Source: Bacillota bacterium (GTDB lineage: Bacteria > Bacillota > UBA4882 > UBA8346). Taken from it: DNA of 64,000 nucleotides. Numbering within the stretch: position 1 is the stretch's first letter; each line of letters begins with the position of its first letter. The position numbers and the translations under genes were made by a program. The DNA lies in the NCBI GenBank assembly GCA_023435225.1, contig JAEYRX010000020.1, forward strand, positions 1-64,000, given 5' to 3'. The notes beneath the pieces are model-generated. The model made no database searches. It had not been told where the DNA came from and was given only the letters and a program-made list of their open reading frames with translations. Positions 8,129 to 16,756 of this stretch are shown here, in pieces.

Positions 8129-9457
8129 TCATTGAAGTATCTTAATGAGTTTTAACTTTGCTTGCTCTTCTGTAATTCTATCACTTATAAATTCATTTAA
8201 TATAGAAGAACTTCCATCCGGAAAAATACATGGTGGACTATTATTTAGCATAATAGATTTTTGCATCAAATTGATAAACAAGTCATTATCGTTATTGGAT
8301 TGCTTTAACCAATCATCAAATACCCTTTTTGAACTCGGGATTAACATTAATTCTTTCCAGGGAGAACTTTGAGGATAACTGCTTAGAAATTCTCCCAGTT
8401 TCACAGCTGCCGTTAAATGGTCATCCCCTGCGGTTTTTTTATTTCGATAAACTGAGATTACTCCATTTTCAGCTAATAAACATTCTTTCCCGGGATCTTT
8501 GGCCGGAACCGGTATAAATACCAGCTGCCAACCTTTATTTAATACTCTGAGTTTATCGATGATAAAATTGTATACTAAAGGTTTTACTCCCACTAAAAAA
8601 ATGGTTTTACCATCTAAAAAGCGCCCTATCATATTACGCTCGAAATCTGCCGGAATAGAGCGTTTATCTTTAAGATTATTTAAAAAATCTAATACACTAT
8701 CTATATCCGGCTTTATTAAGTTGGCTGAATTCTTAAAGGTAGAAGTTGTAACACTATTAGCCATCAACTGGGGTAGTATACCATTGCTACCAAAGTTACC
8801 AGCCAACAAATACTCTCCCTTACCTAATTTTAGAGTGATTTTTTCTACATCGGTCCACGTCCAACCATTTTTTTGAATATTATTTACTGACAATCCAGCT
8901 TTTTCTATTAAATCTTTATTGCCAATCCAAAAACCGGGATTTATCCATCTTGGAAAATAACAGATAATTCCATGGTGTTTTACTAAATTAAGCATGGCTG
9001 GGAAGTAATTTTCTTTTTCATTCCTTTTTAGATAAGCGCCTACAGGAATCTGTCTTCTGTAATTGAATTTAGGAATCGAATATGCTGAACAATATAAATC
9101 CGGCGCTATATTGTTTTTTAAAGCTTGTTCCAACTGAGTAGGACCATTAAAGAAATCCAATAATGTTATCTCAACTTTGATATTAGGGTATATCTGTTGA
9201 AAATTATTAATTGCTCCTACTAAATACTGCAGATAAGTTTTATTACCAGCTTTAACCGGCCAATTGTAATCCCAGATCCTTAAATGATATGTTTTCTTTA
9301 AATTCACTTTGGCACTTGGATTACAATAAATATAGTTATCTCCAAGTTTTATTCTTGGTTCCCGGGTATAAAAAGGAATCAGTATTCCTAAAACAAAAAG
9401 TAATAAAAATAAGATATACTGCACATTTCTCTTTCTTAAAGTAATCAGTTCAATCAC
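8129..9457 (-). CDS. Membrane-anchored extracellular solute-binding protein, family 1 type (orphan)
   Basis: About 442 residues. One hydrophobic segment (about residues 14-30) flanked by basic residues acts as an uncleaved anchor or signal; no lipobox Cys follows. The rest resembles sugar ABC-transporter binding proteins: an early LRIWDYNWP strand, YPNIKVEITLLDF, APDLYCSAYSIPK, GWTWTDVEKITLKL, and a C-terminal helical region. No permease or ATPase gene is adjacent, so it may serve a distant transporter or act as a sensor. The nominal GTG start overlaps the ribosome site AGAGGTG, so the true start is a little downstream and uncertain. Confidence 0.65.
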   Translation of the reverse strand: MIELITLRKRNVQYILFLLLFVLGILIPFYTREPRIKLGDNYIYCNPSAKVNLKKTYHLRIWDYNWPVKAGNKTYLQYLVGAINNFQQIYPNIKVEITLLDFFNGPTQLEQALKNNIAPDLYCSAYSIPKFNYRRQIPVGAYLKRNEKENYFPAMLNLVKHHGIICYFPRWINPGFWIGNKDLIEKAGLSVNNIQKNGWTWTDVEKITLKLGKGEYLLAGNFGSNGILPQLMANSVTTSTFKNSANLIKPDIDSVLDFLNNLKDKRSIPADFERNMIGRFLDGKTIFLVGVKPLVYNFIIDKLRVLNKGWQLVFIPVPAKDPGKECLLAENGVISVYRNKKTAGDDHLTAAVKLGEFLSSYPQSSPWKELMLIPSSKRVFDDWLKQSNNDNDLFINLMQKSIMLNNSPPCIFPDGSSSILNEFISDRITEEQAKLKLIKILQ

Positions 9458-9476
9458 CTCTTTTGTTTACGCTTAA

Positions 9477-10214
9477 TCATCTTAAATCCAATAAATATTC
9501 TTCATTAAGTGTAATTTTACCGGTCATAGTCAATCCGTAATAATATTGGAATTTATATACCGCCAATTCCATTTCATTTCCAAAACGTCCATCCGCACTC
9601 CCAGGATTAAATCCAGCCTTTCGAAGCGCAAATTGCAACAAAACAACGTCTTTACCGGTATTATTTTTCCCTAGCTCTTTTCTAAGGTTACAAACCGGCA
9701 AATCTCCGATTATATGAACCGGAGTTCCCAATTTTACTATGTTGTATAATTCAAGTACATCACGGTTTAACAATCGAACACACCCATGACTGGCTTTTTG
9801 GCCAATTGTCCATGGTTTGTTAGTACCATGAATACCATAAATACCCCAGGGAACATTTATACCTATCCATCGCACTCCAAACCCACTACCCCAATTACCA
9901 CCTTTATGAATAACTTTCCATTCTCCAATAGGAGTGGGAGTCTTAGGCTCACCAATGGATACCGGGTAAGTTTTAAAAGGTTTGCCGTCCCGATAAAAAA
10001 TTAATCTTAGTTTTCTGGCATTGACAATAATAATCTCATCTTTCGGAGCCGGTTGATTGCTGGCTTGAATAATTTTTTCTTGAATTGTATACTTTTCGCC
10101 ATCTTCACAAATTATAGTTTTTCCCTCCATTGATTCTTCTGCAGTAGTAAGAGGTATTATAAAGAACAATAAAAGGGTAAAAAATATAACGGCTTTTTGA
10201 TATCTTAAAATCAA
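9477..10214 (-). CDS. L,D-transpeptidase (YkuD) with C-terminal peptidoglycan-binding domain
   Basis: 245 residues. A signal peptide (about 1-25) is followed by a YkuD catalytic domain (about 58-165) with the active-site signature: YGIHGTNKPW, then SHGCVRLLN with the catalytic His and Cys. A PG_binding_1 domain (about 175-243) follows, with LLQFALRKAGFNPGSADGRFG and a YKFQYYYGLTMTGKI repeat. It forms 3-3 cross-links in peptidoglycan or attaches proteins to it, outside the membrane. Such domain pairs are common in spore formers, where several act on cortex or coat. The next gene downstream, the solute-binding protein, starts 20 bp after its stop and may be co-transcribed. Confidence 0.9.
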   Translation of the reverse strand: MILRYQKAVIFFTLLLFFIIPLTTAEESMEGKTIICEDGEKYTIQEKIIQASNQPAPKDEIIIVNARKLRLIFYRDGKPFKTYPVSIGEPKTPTPIGEWKVIHKGGNWGSGFGVRWIGINVPWGIYGIHGTNKPWTIGQKASHGCVRLLNRDVLELYNIVKLGTPVHIIGDLPVCNLRKELGKNNTGKDVVLLQFALRKAGFNPGSADGRFGNEMELAVYKFQYYYGLTMTGKITLNEEYLLDLR

Positions 10215-10300
10215 AATAAATTCCTCCCAGTTACGAATAACGTAAAAACTCCAATAAATTTTTATGAAAAAACTTTTCTGAATATGTTTTGGAATTGAGG

Positions 10301-10338
10301 AAAAATAAAAATCCTAATCCGGATTATCCGAATTAGGA
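10301..10338 (-). terminator. Terminator between phoU and the L,D-transpeptidase
   Basis: On the minus strand TCCTAATTCGG and CCGGATTAGGA form a stem followed by a U-rich tail. It lies beyond the P2 repeat and would end phoU transcription. Confidence 0.75.
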
Positions 10339-10412
10339 CTGAGTTCTTTATCTCGCTAAACAACTTCTATAAGGAATTCACATAATTATATTTTTTAGAC
10401 TCTTTACCCGTA

Positions 10413-10596
10413 CTATATAAGTTGAATTAAATTTCTTTAATCAATATTACGTCCCTAAAACCGGACGTAATAGGAAACAATGAATTTAATTCAACTTATT
10501 ACAGCTGTAATAGGATGAAATAAATACAATTTTAGTATTATTTGCATTCGGCTTTAAGAATGCAAATTTTATATAAGGAATTTATTTCATCCTAAA
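10413..10596. repeat. Composite double-palindrome repeat, copy 2 (family P2, inverted)
   Basis: Half B (10413-10500) has outer arms AAGTTGAATTAAAT / ATTTAATTCAACTT and inner TTACGTCC..GGACGTAA. Half A (10508-10596) has outer arms GGATGAAATAAAT / ATTTATTTCATCC and inner GCATTCGGC..GAATGC. The junction is the palindrome TTACAGCTGTAA. Gene-free interval 10215-10641 holds only this element and the terminator before it. Confidence 0.85.
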
Positions 10597-10641
10597 TAGT
10601 AAATTCAAAAACCATGAATTAGAAATTCTTTTTAATAAATT

Positions 10642-11298
10642 TTAGTACTTAACTCGCTTACCGGTAACAATATAAATAGTTTCTTCTCCCACATTAGTAG
10701 CATGATCAGCAGCTCTTTCCAACCATTCGGCAATCAATAAAAATCTGGTTGCTTGATATGCTTTCACATGGTCGGAGTCATTTGCAATAATACGGATTAG
10801 TTCTTCGTGGATCTCTTCATAGATATCATCAGCTTCATCATCTTTTTTACAAACAGCTTCCGCTAAATCCGCGTTTTTTTCAATGAATGCTTTCAAGACA
10901 GTAGAAACCATATTCATGGCTAATGAGGCCAATTGTGGTATATGTACCAAAGGTTTAATATATTTATCATTTTTTAACTCCAGGACAATTTCAGCAATAT
11001 TAGTGGCATAATCACCAATTCGCTCTAAGTCGTTGACTATTTTAATCATAGCAAAATCACGACGTAAAGTAAATCCTGATGGTGTTTCCGCTAAAGCTGC
11101 TCTTTCAATCTCCTCCTCTATTACTATTTGTAGGTTGTCAATCAAATCATCCTGTTCAATAACGCTTAAAGCCAATTCCGAATTTTGATCTCTTAAAGCT
11201 TGAATAGCCTTTTTCATTACCTCTTCAACTAGATTACCCATCTTCAATAAGTCTTGCTCCAACCGTTCCATCACCTTTGCAATTGCTTCCGTCATCAT
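10642..11298 (-). CDS. phoU: Phosphate transport regulator PhoU
   Basis: 218 residues, two repeats of a three-helix PhoU domain. Each repeat carries the acidic metal-binding signature: ALSVIEQDDLIDNLQ and ERIGDYATNIAEI in the first, CKKDDEADDIYEEI and ERAADHATNVGEE in the second. PhoU links the Pst phosphate importer to the PhoR/PhoB two-component system in the cytoplasm. No pst or pho genes are present beside it here, and it appears to be a single-gene unit ended by the terminator at 10301. Confidence 0.93.
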   Translation of the reverse strand: MMTEAIAKVMERLEQDLLKMGNLVEEVMKKAIQALRDQNSELALSVIEQDDLIDNLQIVIEEEIERAALAETPSGFTLRRDFAMIKIVNDLERIGDYATNIAEIVLELKNDKYIKPLVHIPQLASLAMNMVSTVLKAFIEKNADLAEAVCKKDDEADDIYEEIHEELIRIIANDSDHVKAYQATRFLLIAEWLERAADHATNVGEETIYIVTGKRVKY

Positions 11299-11338
11299 GT
11301 CACATCCTTTTTGGATAAGTCAAATCATTTTATAAATA

Positions 11339-11407
11339 GAGGGATTTTTATAATTTAGAAATCTTTATATTGTATCTGATTTATTATGGTAATTTATAAA
11401 ACCCCTT
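11339..11407. repeat. Dispersed palindromic repeat, family P1, copy 3 (short form)
   Basis: Outer arms GAGGGATTTTTATAATTT and AATTTATAAAACCCCTT enclose a single TATATTGTATC segment. About 70 bp, so it lacks one half of the inner stem seen in the other copies, as in a deletion derivative. Confidence 0.7.
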
Positions 11408-11476
11408 AGTATATAATTGTACAAAAAAATTTTTAATCCTACTTTTTAAAGAAACTTTTTATCTTGACATTAGCTA

Positions 11477-12382
11477 TTAGCCGGTTTGTATTCCTGAATA
11501 TTTGGAATTAAGCCCCCAAACTCCAATCAAAATAAGCATTCCCCCTATTATATGTAAAACTCCAAATTGCTCGCCCCGGAAAATCACACCGGCCATTACT
11601 GAAATAATTGTAGTTAAATTAACAAAAGTAGCCACTTTATAAGCCGGCATCCTGTTTAACATATAATTCATTAAAAAGAATGCGCCAACTGAAGATAATA
11701 CCCCCAGATATAATAGAGCAATTAATGTTTCTATATTTAAAAAAGCTTTAAAATAGTTATCCGCAGGTCCGGTTAATAGTAATCTAATAATATTAAAAAT
11801 AAATGCGCCACTAATCATCATCACGACTGTTATTTCCATGGGTGAATAATGTTCAGATAATTTACGGGAGAGAATATTATAAGCTGCAGCTGCAAGTACC
11901 GCTATCAACAAGCTAATAATACCTAAAGTATGAATTCCAAACTTATACTCGCCGGAAAAAACAATAATAAAAACTCCCAAAACTGAAGCCAGAACCAACA
12001 TCCATTGCCGGGAATTGATTTTTTCCTTCAGAAAAAAAATCCCCATAAAAGTAACAGCTACCGGTATCAAGGAAATGATAAGTCCTGATTCCGAAGCTGT
12101 TGTAAGTTTAACTCCATATGTTTCACCGATGAAATATAATAAAGGTTGGAAACACGCTAATGGGAATAAATCTCTGATTAAAGCCCAGTTTACGCGTATT
12201 CTAATAATTCTTAATAAAACTAATAATAACAATAAAAACGAAGCCAGAGTAAACCGATGCCCCAATAATTCAAACGGATTCATTGTTTCCAGTGAATTTT
12301 TTGAAAAGAGAAATGAAAAACCAAAAATAAATGAGATTAAAATTCCAGCCAAAACCGGTAAGTATGTATGTTTTTTTTCCAT
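11477..12382 (-). CDS. EamA/DMT-superfamily transporter
   Basis: About 301 residues with ten predicted membrane segments arranged as two EamA repeats (about 10-140 and 155-290). Repeat signatures include an early GFSFLFSKNSLE segment, LYFIGETYGVKLTTASESGLIISLIPV in the first half, and GAFFLMNYMLNRMPAYKVA with a GEQFG segment in the second. The family exports metabolites or drugs across the cytoplasmic membrane; the substrate cannot be told from sequence. I chose ATG 12382 (MEKKH) because GGAGAT precedes it; the upstream ATG at 12421 has no ribosome site. Followed by no obvious operon partner. Confidence 0.85.
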   Translation of the reverse strand: MEKKHTYLPVLAGILISFIFGFSFLFSKNSLETMNPFELLGHRFTLASFLLLLLVLLRIIRIRVNWALIRDLFPLACFQPLLYFIGETYGVKLTTASESGLIISLIPVAVTFMGIFFLKEKINSRQWMLVLASVLGVFIIVFSGEYKFGIHTLGIISLLIAVLAAAAYNILSRKLSEHYSPMEITVVMMISGAFIFNIIRLLLTGPADNYFKAFLNIETLIALLYLGVLSSVGAFFLMNYMLNRMPAYKVATFVNLTTIISVMAGVIFRGEQFGVLHIIGGMLILIGVWGLNSKYSGIQTG

Positions 12383-12443
12383 AAGATAATCTCCAAAAAA
12401 CTGATTAAAGTGACGGTTCAAATTTTTAAAAATGGTGAATTAT

Positions 12444-12485
12444 AATTGTTAATTGTTAATTGTCAATTGTTCATTGTCAATTATA
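12444..12485. repeat. Heptanucleotide tandem array (AATTGTT type)
   Basis: Six consecutive 7-mers: AATTGTT, AATTGTT, AATTGTC, AATTGTT, CATTGTC, AATTATA. The last unit overlaps the rimI stop codon. Confidence 0.8.
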
Positions 12486-12930
12486 TCGGTCCTTTCCACA
12501 TTATATAAGCATCCTCTTTATTATCCAAATAATATTTTCGTCTAACACCCATATGGACAAAACCCATTTTTTGATAGAGATCCTGCGCCGGTAAATTAGA
12601 GCGCCGTACTTCTAAGGTTAAATGGCGGACCCCATTTTCACGAGCCTTAATTATTAATTCACTAAGTAATAATCTGGCTACTCCTTGACGTCGGTAAGCA
12701 GGGTGAGCAGCTAGATTGGTGATATGCCCTTCTTCATAAACCACCCACATTCCTATATAACCAATAACTTTACTGAATTCATTTCGGGCTATTAAATATA
12801 TCGCTCGTTCATTTTCTATTAATTCATACAGAAAAGAATTACGTGACCAAGGAATTGGAAAAGATAAAGCTTCAATCTCCAATACTTCTTCAAGATCTTC
12901 AACCCTCATCGGTTCGATTTTTGGTTGCAT
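12481..12930 (-). CDS. rimI: Ribosomal-protein-alanine N-acetyltransferase
   Basis: 149-residue GNAT protein. Motif order fits RimI: RVEDLEEVLEIEALSF at the N-terminus, FPIPWS just after, the acetyl-CoA loop YRRQGVARLLL, then LEVRRSNLPAQDLYQKMGF, and YYLDNKEDAYIM near the end. RimI acetylates the N-terminal Ala of S18 in enterobacteria; in Bacillota it accompanies the Tsa genes and its real target is less certain. It overlaps the tsaB 3' end by 32 bp and has GGAGGAGA before its ATG, so it is translationally coupled. Confidence 0.92.
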   Translation of the reverse strand: MQPKIEPMRVEDLEEVLEIEALSFPIPWSRNSFLYELIENERAIYLIARNEFSKVIGYIGMWVVYEEGHITNLAAHPAYRRQGVARLLLSELIIKARENGVRHLTLEVRRSNLPAQDLYQKMGFVHMGVRRKYYLDNKEDAYIMWKGPI

Positions 12931-13609
12931 TCAGCTTCTCCTCCAAACGTAATTCAGCCTCGACCTTACGTAAATAACAGGGTGTTATTTCTTCATCTTG
13001 TTTTTTCTTTTTAAACTCATTTAAGCCGATTTGTGCAACGTGGTAGCCAAACGGACGGTTCCAATCTATCGGCGCTAATTGTAAGTTTGGATATTTTAAC
13101 CAGGTTTCTTTATATATTTCGCCGGCATTTCCACAAATCAGCACTTTAGGCAATTCAGCTAAAGCAATACTAAATTTATCTGCTGCAATTATCATGGGGG
13201 TTTCTACTGTGTTGATATCACCTTTATTATGATATAAGGCTGCATAGACCTCACCCCGGCGGGCATCAAGAACTGAAGCGATCCACTCATAGGAATAACG
13301 GGCATTTTCGGCAATAATTCTTAAAGTGTTTAGACCATAAACCGGGACTTCTAAAGAGGCGCTTAGACCTTTAGCTGCTGCCAGCCCAACTCTAATTCCG
13401 GTATAAGATCCCGGTCCGGTACCAACAATTATCAATTCTATTTCCGACACTTTACGATTAACCTTTTTCAGCAACATTTCTAAGATTGACAGCAAATACT
13501 CTCCCCCGCCCTTACCTGCATTAAGGGAGATATCTAAAATTGGCACATTATTTTCAACCAGCGCCATTGTTCCATAAGGGGTAGCCGTATCAAAACCTAA
13601 AACAAGCAT
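12899..13609 (-). CDS. tsaB: tRNA threonylcarbamoyladenosine biosynthesis protein TsaB
   Basis: 236 residues of the ASKHA/Gcp-like fold. Signatures: LGFDTATPYGTMALVE at the N-terminus and VGTGPGSYTGIRVGLAAAKG. TsaB is the non-catalytic partner of TsaD, needed with TsaE to place t6A at position 37 of ANN-decoding tRNAs. It begins at the tsaE stop (a one-base TGATG overlap) and overlaps rimI. The catalytic partner tsaD lies in the same window at 29805-30812. Confidence 0.94.
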   Translation of the reverse strand: MLVLGFDTATPYGTMALVENNVPILDISLNAGKGGGEYLLSILEMLLKKVNRKVSEIELIIVGTGPGSYTGIRVGLAAAKGLSASLEVPVYGLNTLRIIAENARYSYEWIASVLDARRGEVYAALYHNKGDINTVETPMIIAADKFSIALAELPKVLICGNAGEIYKETWLKYPNLQLAPIDWNRPFGYHVAQIGLNEFKKKKQDEEITPCYLRKVEAELRLEEKLNATKNRTDEG

Positions 13610-14070
13610 CAGTTCAACTCCTCAACCATTTCAACAAAACGTAAACCATGTGGTTCCAAAGTTATTTGACGTTCCGTAAAATTGTCAAATTGGATATGGA
13701 TTTCCAGATAATCATGGTTTAACTTGTTTTTTAACAATTCTCCCCATTCAATCACTGCGATACCATCGGTAGTCAGTTCCCCGGGTTCAATTATTTCTAA
13801 CTCGTTTTCATTTTTTATCCGGTAAAGATCTAAATGATATAATATATACCGCCCCCGATAGCTTTTTTTTAATTGAAAAGTCGGGCTGGTAATCTCATCT
13901 TGAATTTGTAGACCTTTAGCAATCCCTTTAGTAAGAGTAGTTTTGCCGGCTCCCAAATCCCCGGATAAAAAAAGGAGATCTCCGGTTTTTAACCGTTCTC
14001 CTATACGTTCTCCTAATTTTAAAGTCTCTAATTCGGAAGATAATTTCAAAGTTTTCATCTTTTCCACCAT
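13609..14070 (-). CDS. tsaE: tRNA threonylcarbamoyladenosine biosynthesis ATPase TsaE
   Basis: 153-residue P-loop ATPase. Walker A is in LSGDLGAGKTTLTKGIA; TSPTFQL and YHLDLYRI are the family's switch regions, and IEWGEL the typical later motif. It cycles TsaB-TsaD during t6A synthesis. Of two possible starts, ATG 14070 lacks a ribosome site, and ATG 14058 (MKTLKL) has a weak one, so the protein may be four residues shorter. It is the first gene of tsaE-tsaB-rimI. Confidence 0.93.
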   Translation of the reverse strand: MVEKMKTLKLSSELETLKLGERIGERLKTGDLLFLSGDLGAGKTTLTKGIAKGLQIQDEITSPTFQLKKSYRGRYILYHLDLYRIKNENELEIIEPGELTTDGIAVIEWGELLKNKLNHDYLEIHIQFDNFTERQITLEPHGLRFVEMVEELN

Positions 14071-14139
14071 TGAAAACTATAAATAATAACAGAATATTAA
14101 CATTTTAAGTTAATTTGGTCAAGAGTATCCTGGATAATC

Positions 14140-14167
14140 AAAAAGACCAGCGTTTTACCGGTCTTTT
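14140..14167 (-). terminator. Terminator of mazEF
   Basis: On the minus strand AAAAGACCGG and CTGGTCTTTT form a stem with a short AC-rich loop, ending in U residues, directly after the mazF stop. Confidence 0.8.
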
Positions 14168-14173
14168 CAATCG

Positions 14174-14521
14174 TTATAGTTCTTTTAAACCTAAACTTAT
14201 TTGTAAAGCACCTTCTACCTTCTCCATAGTATTCTCATCAAGATGGGCAATTTTCTCTTTTAAACGTTGTTTATCAATAGTCCGTAATTGCTCCAAGAGA
14301 ATTACAGAGTCTTTCTCCAATTGATACCGGCTGGCGGCAATGGCAATATGAGTTGGTAATTTGGCGCGTTTAATCCTGGATGTGATGGCGGCAATGATTG
14401 TTGTAGGACTATACATATTTCCGATATCGTTTTGAATAATTAACACTGGCCTGAGACCGCCTTGTTCCGAACCGAGTACCGGGTTTAGATTTGCATAAAA
14501 AATGTCTCCACGACGGATCAT
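14174..14521 (-). CDS. mazF: MazF/EndoA-type mRNA interferase (toxin)
   Basis: 115 residues of the MazF/PemK family. The strand-turn-strand opening RRGDIFYANLNPVLGSEQGG and RPVLIIQND are diagnostic, followed by the ITSRIKRAKLPTHI segment and LLEQLRTIDKQRL. These closely match the Bacillus EndoA (NdoA) toxin, which cleaves mRNA at a short recognition site. It directly follows its antitoxin gene (6-bp gap). In Bacillus this pair sits beside alr; here it lies between thiN and tsaE. Confidence 0.93.
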   Translation of the reverse strand: MIRRGDIFYANLNPVLGSEQGGLRPVLIIQNDIGNMYSPTTIIAAITSRIKRAKLPTHIAIAASRYQLEKDSVILLEQLRTIDKQRLKEKIAHLDENTMEKVEGALQISLGLKEL

Positions 14522-14527
14522 TAATTA

Positions 14528-14803
14528 CTAGTTCCCTTTCACCAGATAATTTTCATAATTCTCCAGCTCTTGGGAATCCTCTTCAAAGCCGTCTTCGGCT
14601 AAAACAAGATTGATTTTACCCATTTTTTCATAGCCGTTCCGACAATTTTTTATTCGTTCGCAGCGACGCCGTTCTTTGATTAAAAGCAACATAGCTTCAC
14701 GAACGAAGGCACTTCGGTTTCCGGTTTCGCGACGGACGATCCCATCCACCTCTTGGAGGAGACTATCGGGCAGACTGATCATGATTCTTTTAGCCTGTGC
14801 CAA
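14528..14803 (-). CDS. mazE: EndoAI/MazE-type antitoxin (ribbon-helix-helix)
   Basis: 91 residues. The N-terminal ribbon-helix-helix domain is visible: KRIMISLPDSLLQEVDGIV and a second helix RSAFVREAMLLLI. The acidic, less structured C-terminus would wrap the MazF toxin. The start codon is TTG at 14803, just after GGAGGTG. As in other RHH antitoxins, autorepression of the operon is likely but no operator could be pinpointed. Confidence 0.88.
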   Translation of the reverse strand: MAQAKRIMISLPDSLLQEVDGIVRRETGNRSAFVREAMLLLIKERRRCERIKNCRNGYEKMGKINLVLAEDGFEEDSQELENYENYLVKGN

Positions 14804-14914
14804 AGTTACACCTCCAGGAAAACTGTTTCGATATGATATATTTATTATATACAGTTTTCGTGAAATCAGTCAAATGGGATTCATTGATTGGGTATGACAA
14901 AATTGTTTGGATAT

Positions 14915-15553
14915 TTAATACTTAAAACAGATTACCATCAGGATTCCCTGGGTTAACTCTATTTTGGCTGTTTCTTCCGCAAATTCATTATGTATTCCCC
15001 GAGTGTTATGAGAGTAAAGTACGGCTTTTTCTAATTTAAAAGCTAAACCGGATGTAGTTACATCAATAACTTTCATTGTTAATGGTATTAATGACACGGC
15101 CCATCCTGGTTCCCTTTTTAAAACCATTTCTTTATTAATTACTGTAATATCATGGTCTTCAGATAACAAATGAGCCTCTATATTATTTTCTAAAGCTCTC
15201 AACAATAAACCAATATTTCCAAGAGTATGGTCTAAGCGGCCACCAAGACCACCAATAATATCAATTCTATCAGGATTTTTTTTAACGGCTAAATCTATTG
15301 CCAATTCCAAATCAGTCTGATCTTTGGCCGCTGGATAGCTAAGGATTTCCGTCCCAGCTTTTTTAAGTTCTTGAACAATTGAATAATCCAGGGAATCAAA
15401 ATCCCCAATTAGAAGATTAGGCCTATATCCGGCCTTCAGTATATAAGCCCCGCCCTTATCTGCGGCAATTATTAACTCCGCTCCAGTCACCAATTGGGAT
15501 TTGAGATAAGCTTGATTAATCGGTCCCCCACCGACAACTAATATTCTTTTCAT
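14915..15553 (-). CDS. thiN: Thiamine pyrophosphokinase
   Basis: 212 residues; transfers pyrophosphate from ATP to thiamine. Motifs: VVGGGPINQAYL at the N-terminus, IAADKGGAYIL, LLIGDFDSLD with the Mg-binding Asp pair, and AAKDQTDLELAIDLA. IDIIGGLGGRLDHTLGNIGLL is the substrate-binding block, and a beta-rich C-terminal thiamine-binding domain follows (about 140-212). It is the typical Bacillota TPK. It stands alone between rpsI and mazE, separated from rpsI by a long palindrome. Confidence 0.94.
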   Translation of the reverse strand: MKRILVVGGGPINQAYLKSQLVTGAELIIAADKGGAYILKAGYRPNLLIGDFDSLDYSIVQELKKAGTEILSYPAAKDQTDLELAIDLAVKKNPDRIDIIGGLGGRLDHTLGNIGLLLRALENNIEAHLLSEDHDITVINKEMVLKREPGWAVSLIPLTMKVIDVTTSGLAFKLEKAVLYSHNTRGIHNEFAEETAKIELTQGILMVICFKY

Positions 15554-15606
15554 TAGTATACCTCAAAAAATAAATAAAACACGACCAAAATAAAGCTAAA
15601 AAATTA

Positions 15607-15645
15607 CTTCCAATATAGTTTAAATAGTTTAAACTATATTGGAAG
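15607..15645 (-). terminator. Perfect 18-bp-arm palindrome after rpsI (probable terminator)
   Basis: Arms CTTCCAATATAGTTTAAA and TTTAAACTATATTGGAAG around a three-base loop, followed on the minus strand by a TAATTTTTT tail. It lies 43 bp after the rpsI stop. The arms are AT-rich and unusually perfect for a terminator, so it could also be an operator or a repeat remnant. Confidence 0.6.
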
Positions 15646-15687
15646 CTCTTCTTGGCACTAATAATTGTCGTGATATTTTCAAAAAGA

Positions 15688-16098
15688 TTAACGTTTTGAG
15701 AATTGTGGAGCCTTACGGGCTTTTTTCAAACCGTATTTACGACGTTCTTTCATTCGGGGGTCACGGGTTAAAAAGCCGGCTTTCTTAAGGGGAGAACGAA
15801 ATTCATCTTCCACTTTAAGTAAAGCTCTGGCAATACCATGCCTTACAGCACCAGCCTGACCTGTTGTACCGCCTCCATGAACACTGGCTAAAACATCATA
15901 TTTACCATCGGTATTAGTAATAGCCAAAGGTTGTCGAACAATTAATTCCAACACCTTCCGGCCAAAATAATCGTTTACCGGTTTCCCGTTAACAATGACG
16001 TTACCTTGACCAGTTACTAGTCTTACTTTAGCGACTGAACATTTTCTTCTACCGGTCCCATAAAATACTGCTTTAGTTGATTTTTTTGCACGTGGCAT
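15688..16098 (-). CDS. rpsI: Small ribosomal subunit protein uS9
   Basis: 136 residues. Family blocks: YGTGRRKCSVAKVRL, the GQAGAVRHGIARALL helix, and the basic C-terminal tail DPRMKERRKYGLKKARKAPQFSKR, whose last residues contact P-site tRNA. Forms the usual rplM-rpsI operon (18-bp gap). Confidence 0.98.
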   Translation of the reverse strand: MPRAKKSTKAVFYGTGRRKCSVAKVRLVTGQGNVIVNGKPVNDYFGRKVLELIVRQPLAITNTDGKYDVLASVHGGGTTGQAGAVRHGIARALLKVEDEFRSPLKKAGFLTRDPRMKERRKYGLKKARKAPQFSKR

Positions 16099-16116
16099 TT
16101 ATTGTTTCCTCCTTTC

Positions 16117-16551
16117 TTAGGCCTCAATTTCGAGTTTTTCCGGAACTTGAGCTTGATGAGGATGCTCAGAACCCCGATAAACCCGCAACTTTTTAATCAT
16201 TTTGCGACCTAAGCGGTTGTGAGGAAGCATTCCCCAGATTGTTTTGGCTACTGCATACTCCGGTTTTGATTGTAATAACTTTCCATAAGAAATAGCCTTT
16301 AAGCCGCCCGGATACATTGAATGGGTATAATGAATTTTATCTTCCATTTTGTTTCCGGTTAAAACTACCTTTTCGGCGTTGATTATGATAACATGATCAC
16401 CACAATCAACGTTAGGAGTAAAAGTGGGCTTGTGCTTACCACGAAGAACCGAAGCGACAACAGTGGCTAAGCGGCCAAGTGTTTTACCTTCGGCATCCAC
16501 CACAAACCATTTGCGCTGGATATCCTCCGGCTTAGCTAGATACGTTTGCAT
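16117..16551 (-). CDS. rplM: Large ribosomal subunit protein uL13
   Basis: 144 residues. Recognised by KWFVVDAEGKTLGRLAT, LRGKHKPTFTPNVDCGDHVI, NAEKVVLTGNK, YPGGLK, and AVWGMLPHNRLGR-like block (TIWGMLPHNRLGRKM). First gene of the rplM-rpsI operon, with a clear promoter and a leader of about 80 bases. Confidence 0.98.
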   Translation of the reverse strand: MQTYLAKPEDIQRKWFVVDAEGKTLGRLATVVASVLRGKHKPTFTPNVDCGDHVIIINAEKVVLTGNKMEDKIHYTHSMYPGGLKAISYGKLLQSKPEYAVAKTIWGMLPHNRLGRKMIKKLRVYRGSEHPHQAQVPEKLEIEA

Positions 16552-16622
16552 TTTATCTCTCCCTCTGCATAAATGCTGTTAATTCCTCAATCAAAAAACT
16601 TCTTCGATTGCGAAAACAGGGC

Positions 16623-16672
16623 CGTATTTATACGGACTTATATATTATACCAAAAGGTTTTTTTAAACGCAA
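16623..16672 (-). promoter_or_regulatory. rplM-rpsI promoter and start of leader
   Basis: On the minus strand -35 TTGCGT (16667-16672), 17-bp spacer and -10 TATAAT (16644-16649). The leader begins with a CCGTAT-AA-ATACGG hairpin (16623-16636), in the position where many Bacillota carry an L13 autoregulatory leader; that identification is only positional. Confidence 0.7.
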
Positions 16673-16695
16673 TAAATTTTTTCATAACTTAATAT

Positions 16696-16716
16696 CCTCT
16701 GTGTCTCTGCGTCTCT
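16696..16716. repeat. Heptanucleotide tandem array (CTCTGTG type)
   Basis: Three imperfect 7-mers CCTCTGT, GTCTCTG, CGTCTCT, upstream of rplM. Similar in unit length to the other arrays of the window but not in sequence. Confidence 0.45.
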
Positions 16717-16756
16717 ATGGCAACATAATTTTTGTCATATTTATTATTAATAGCAT

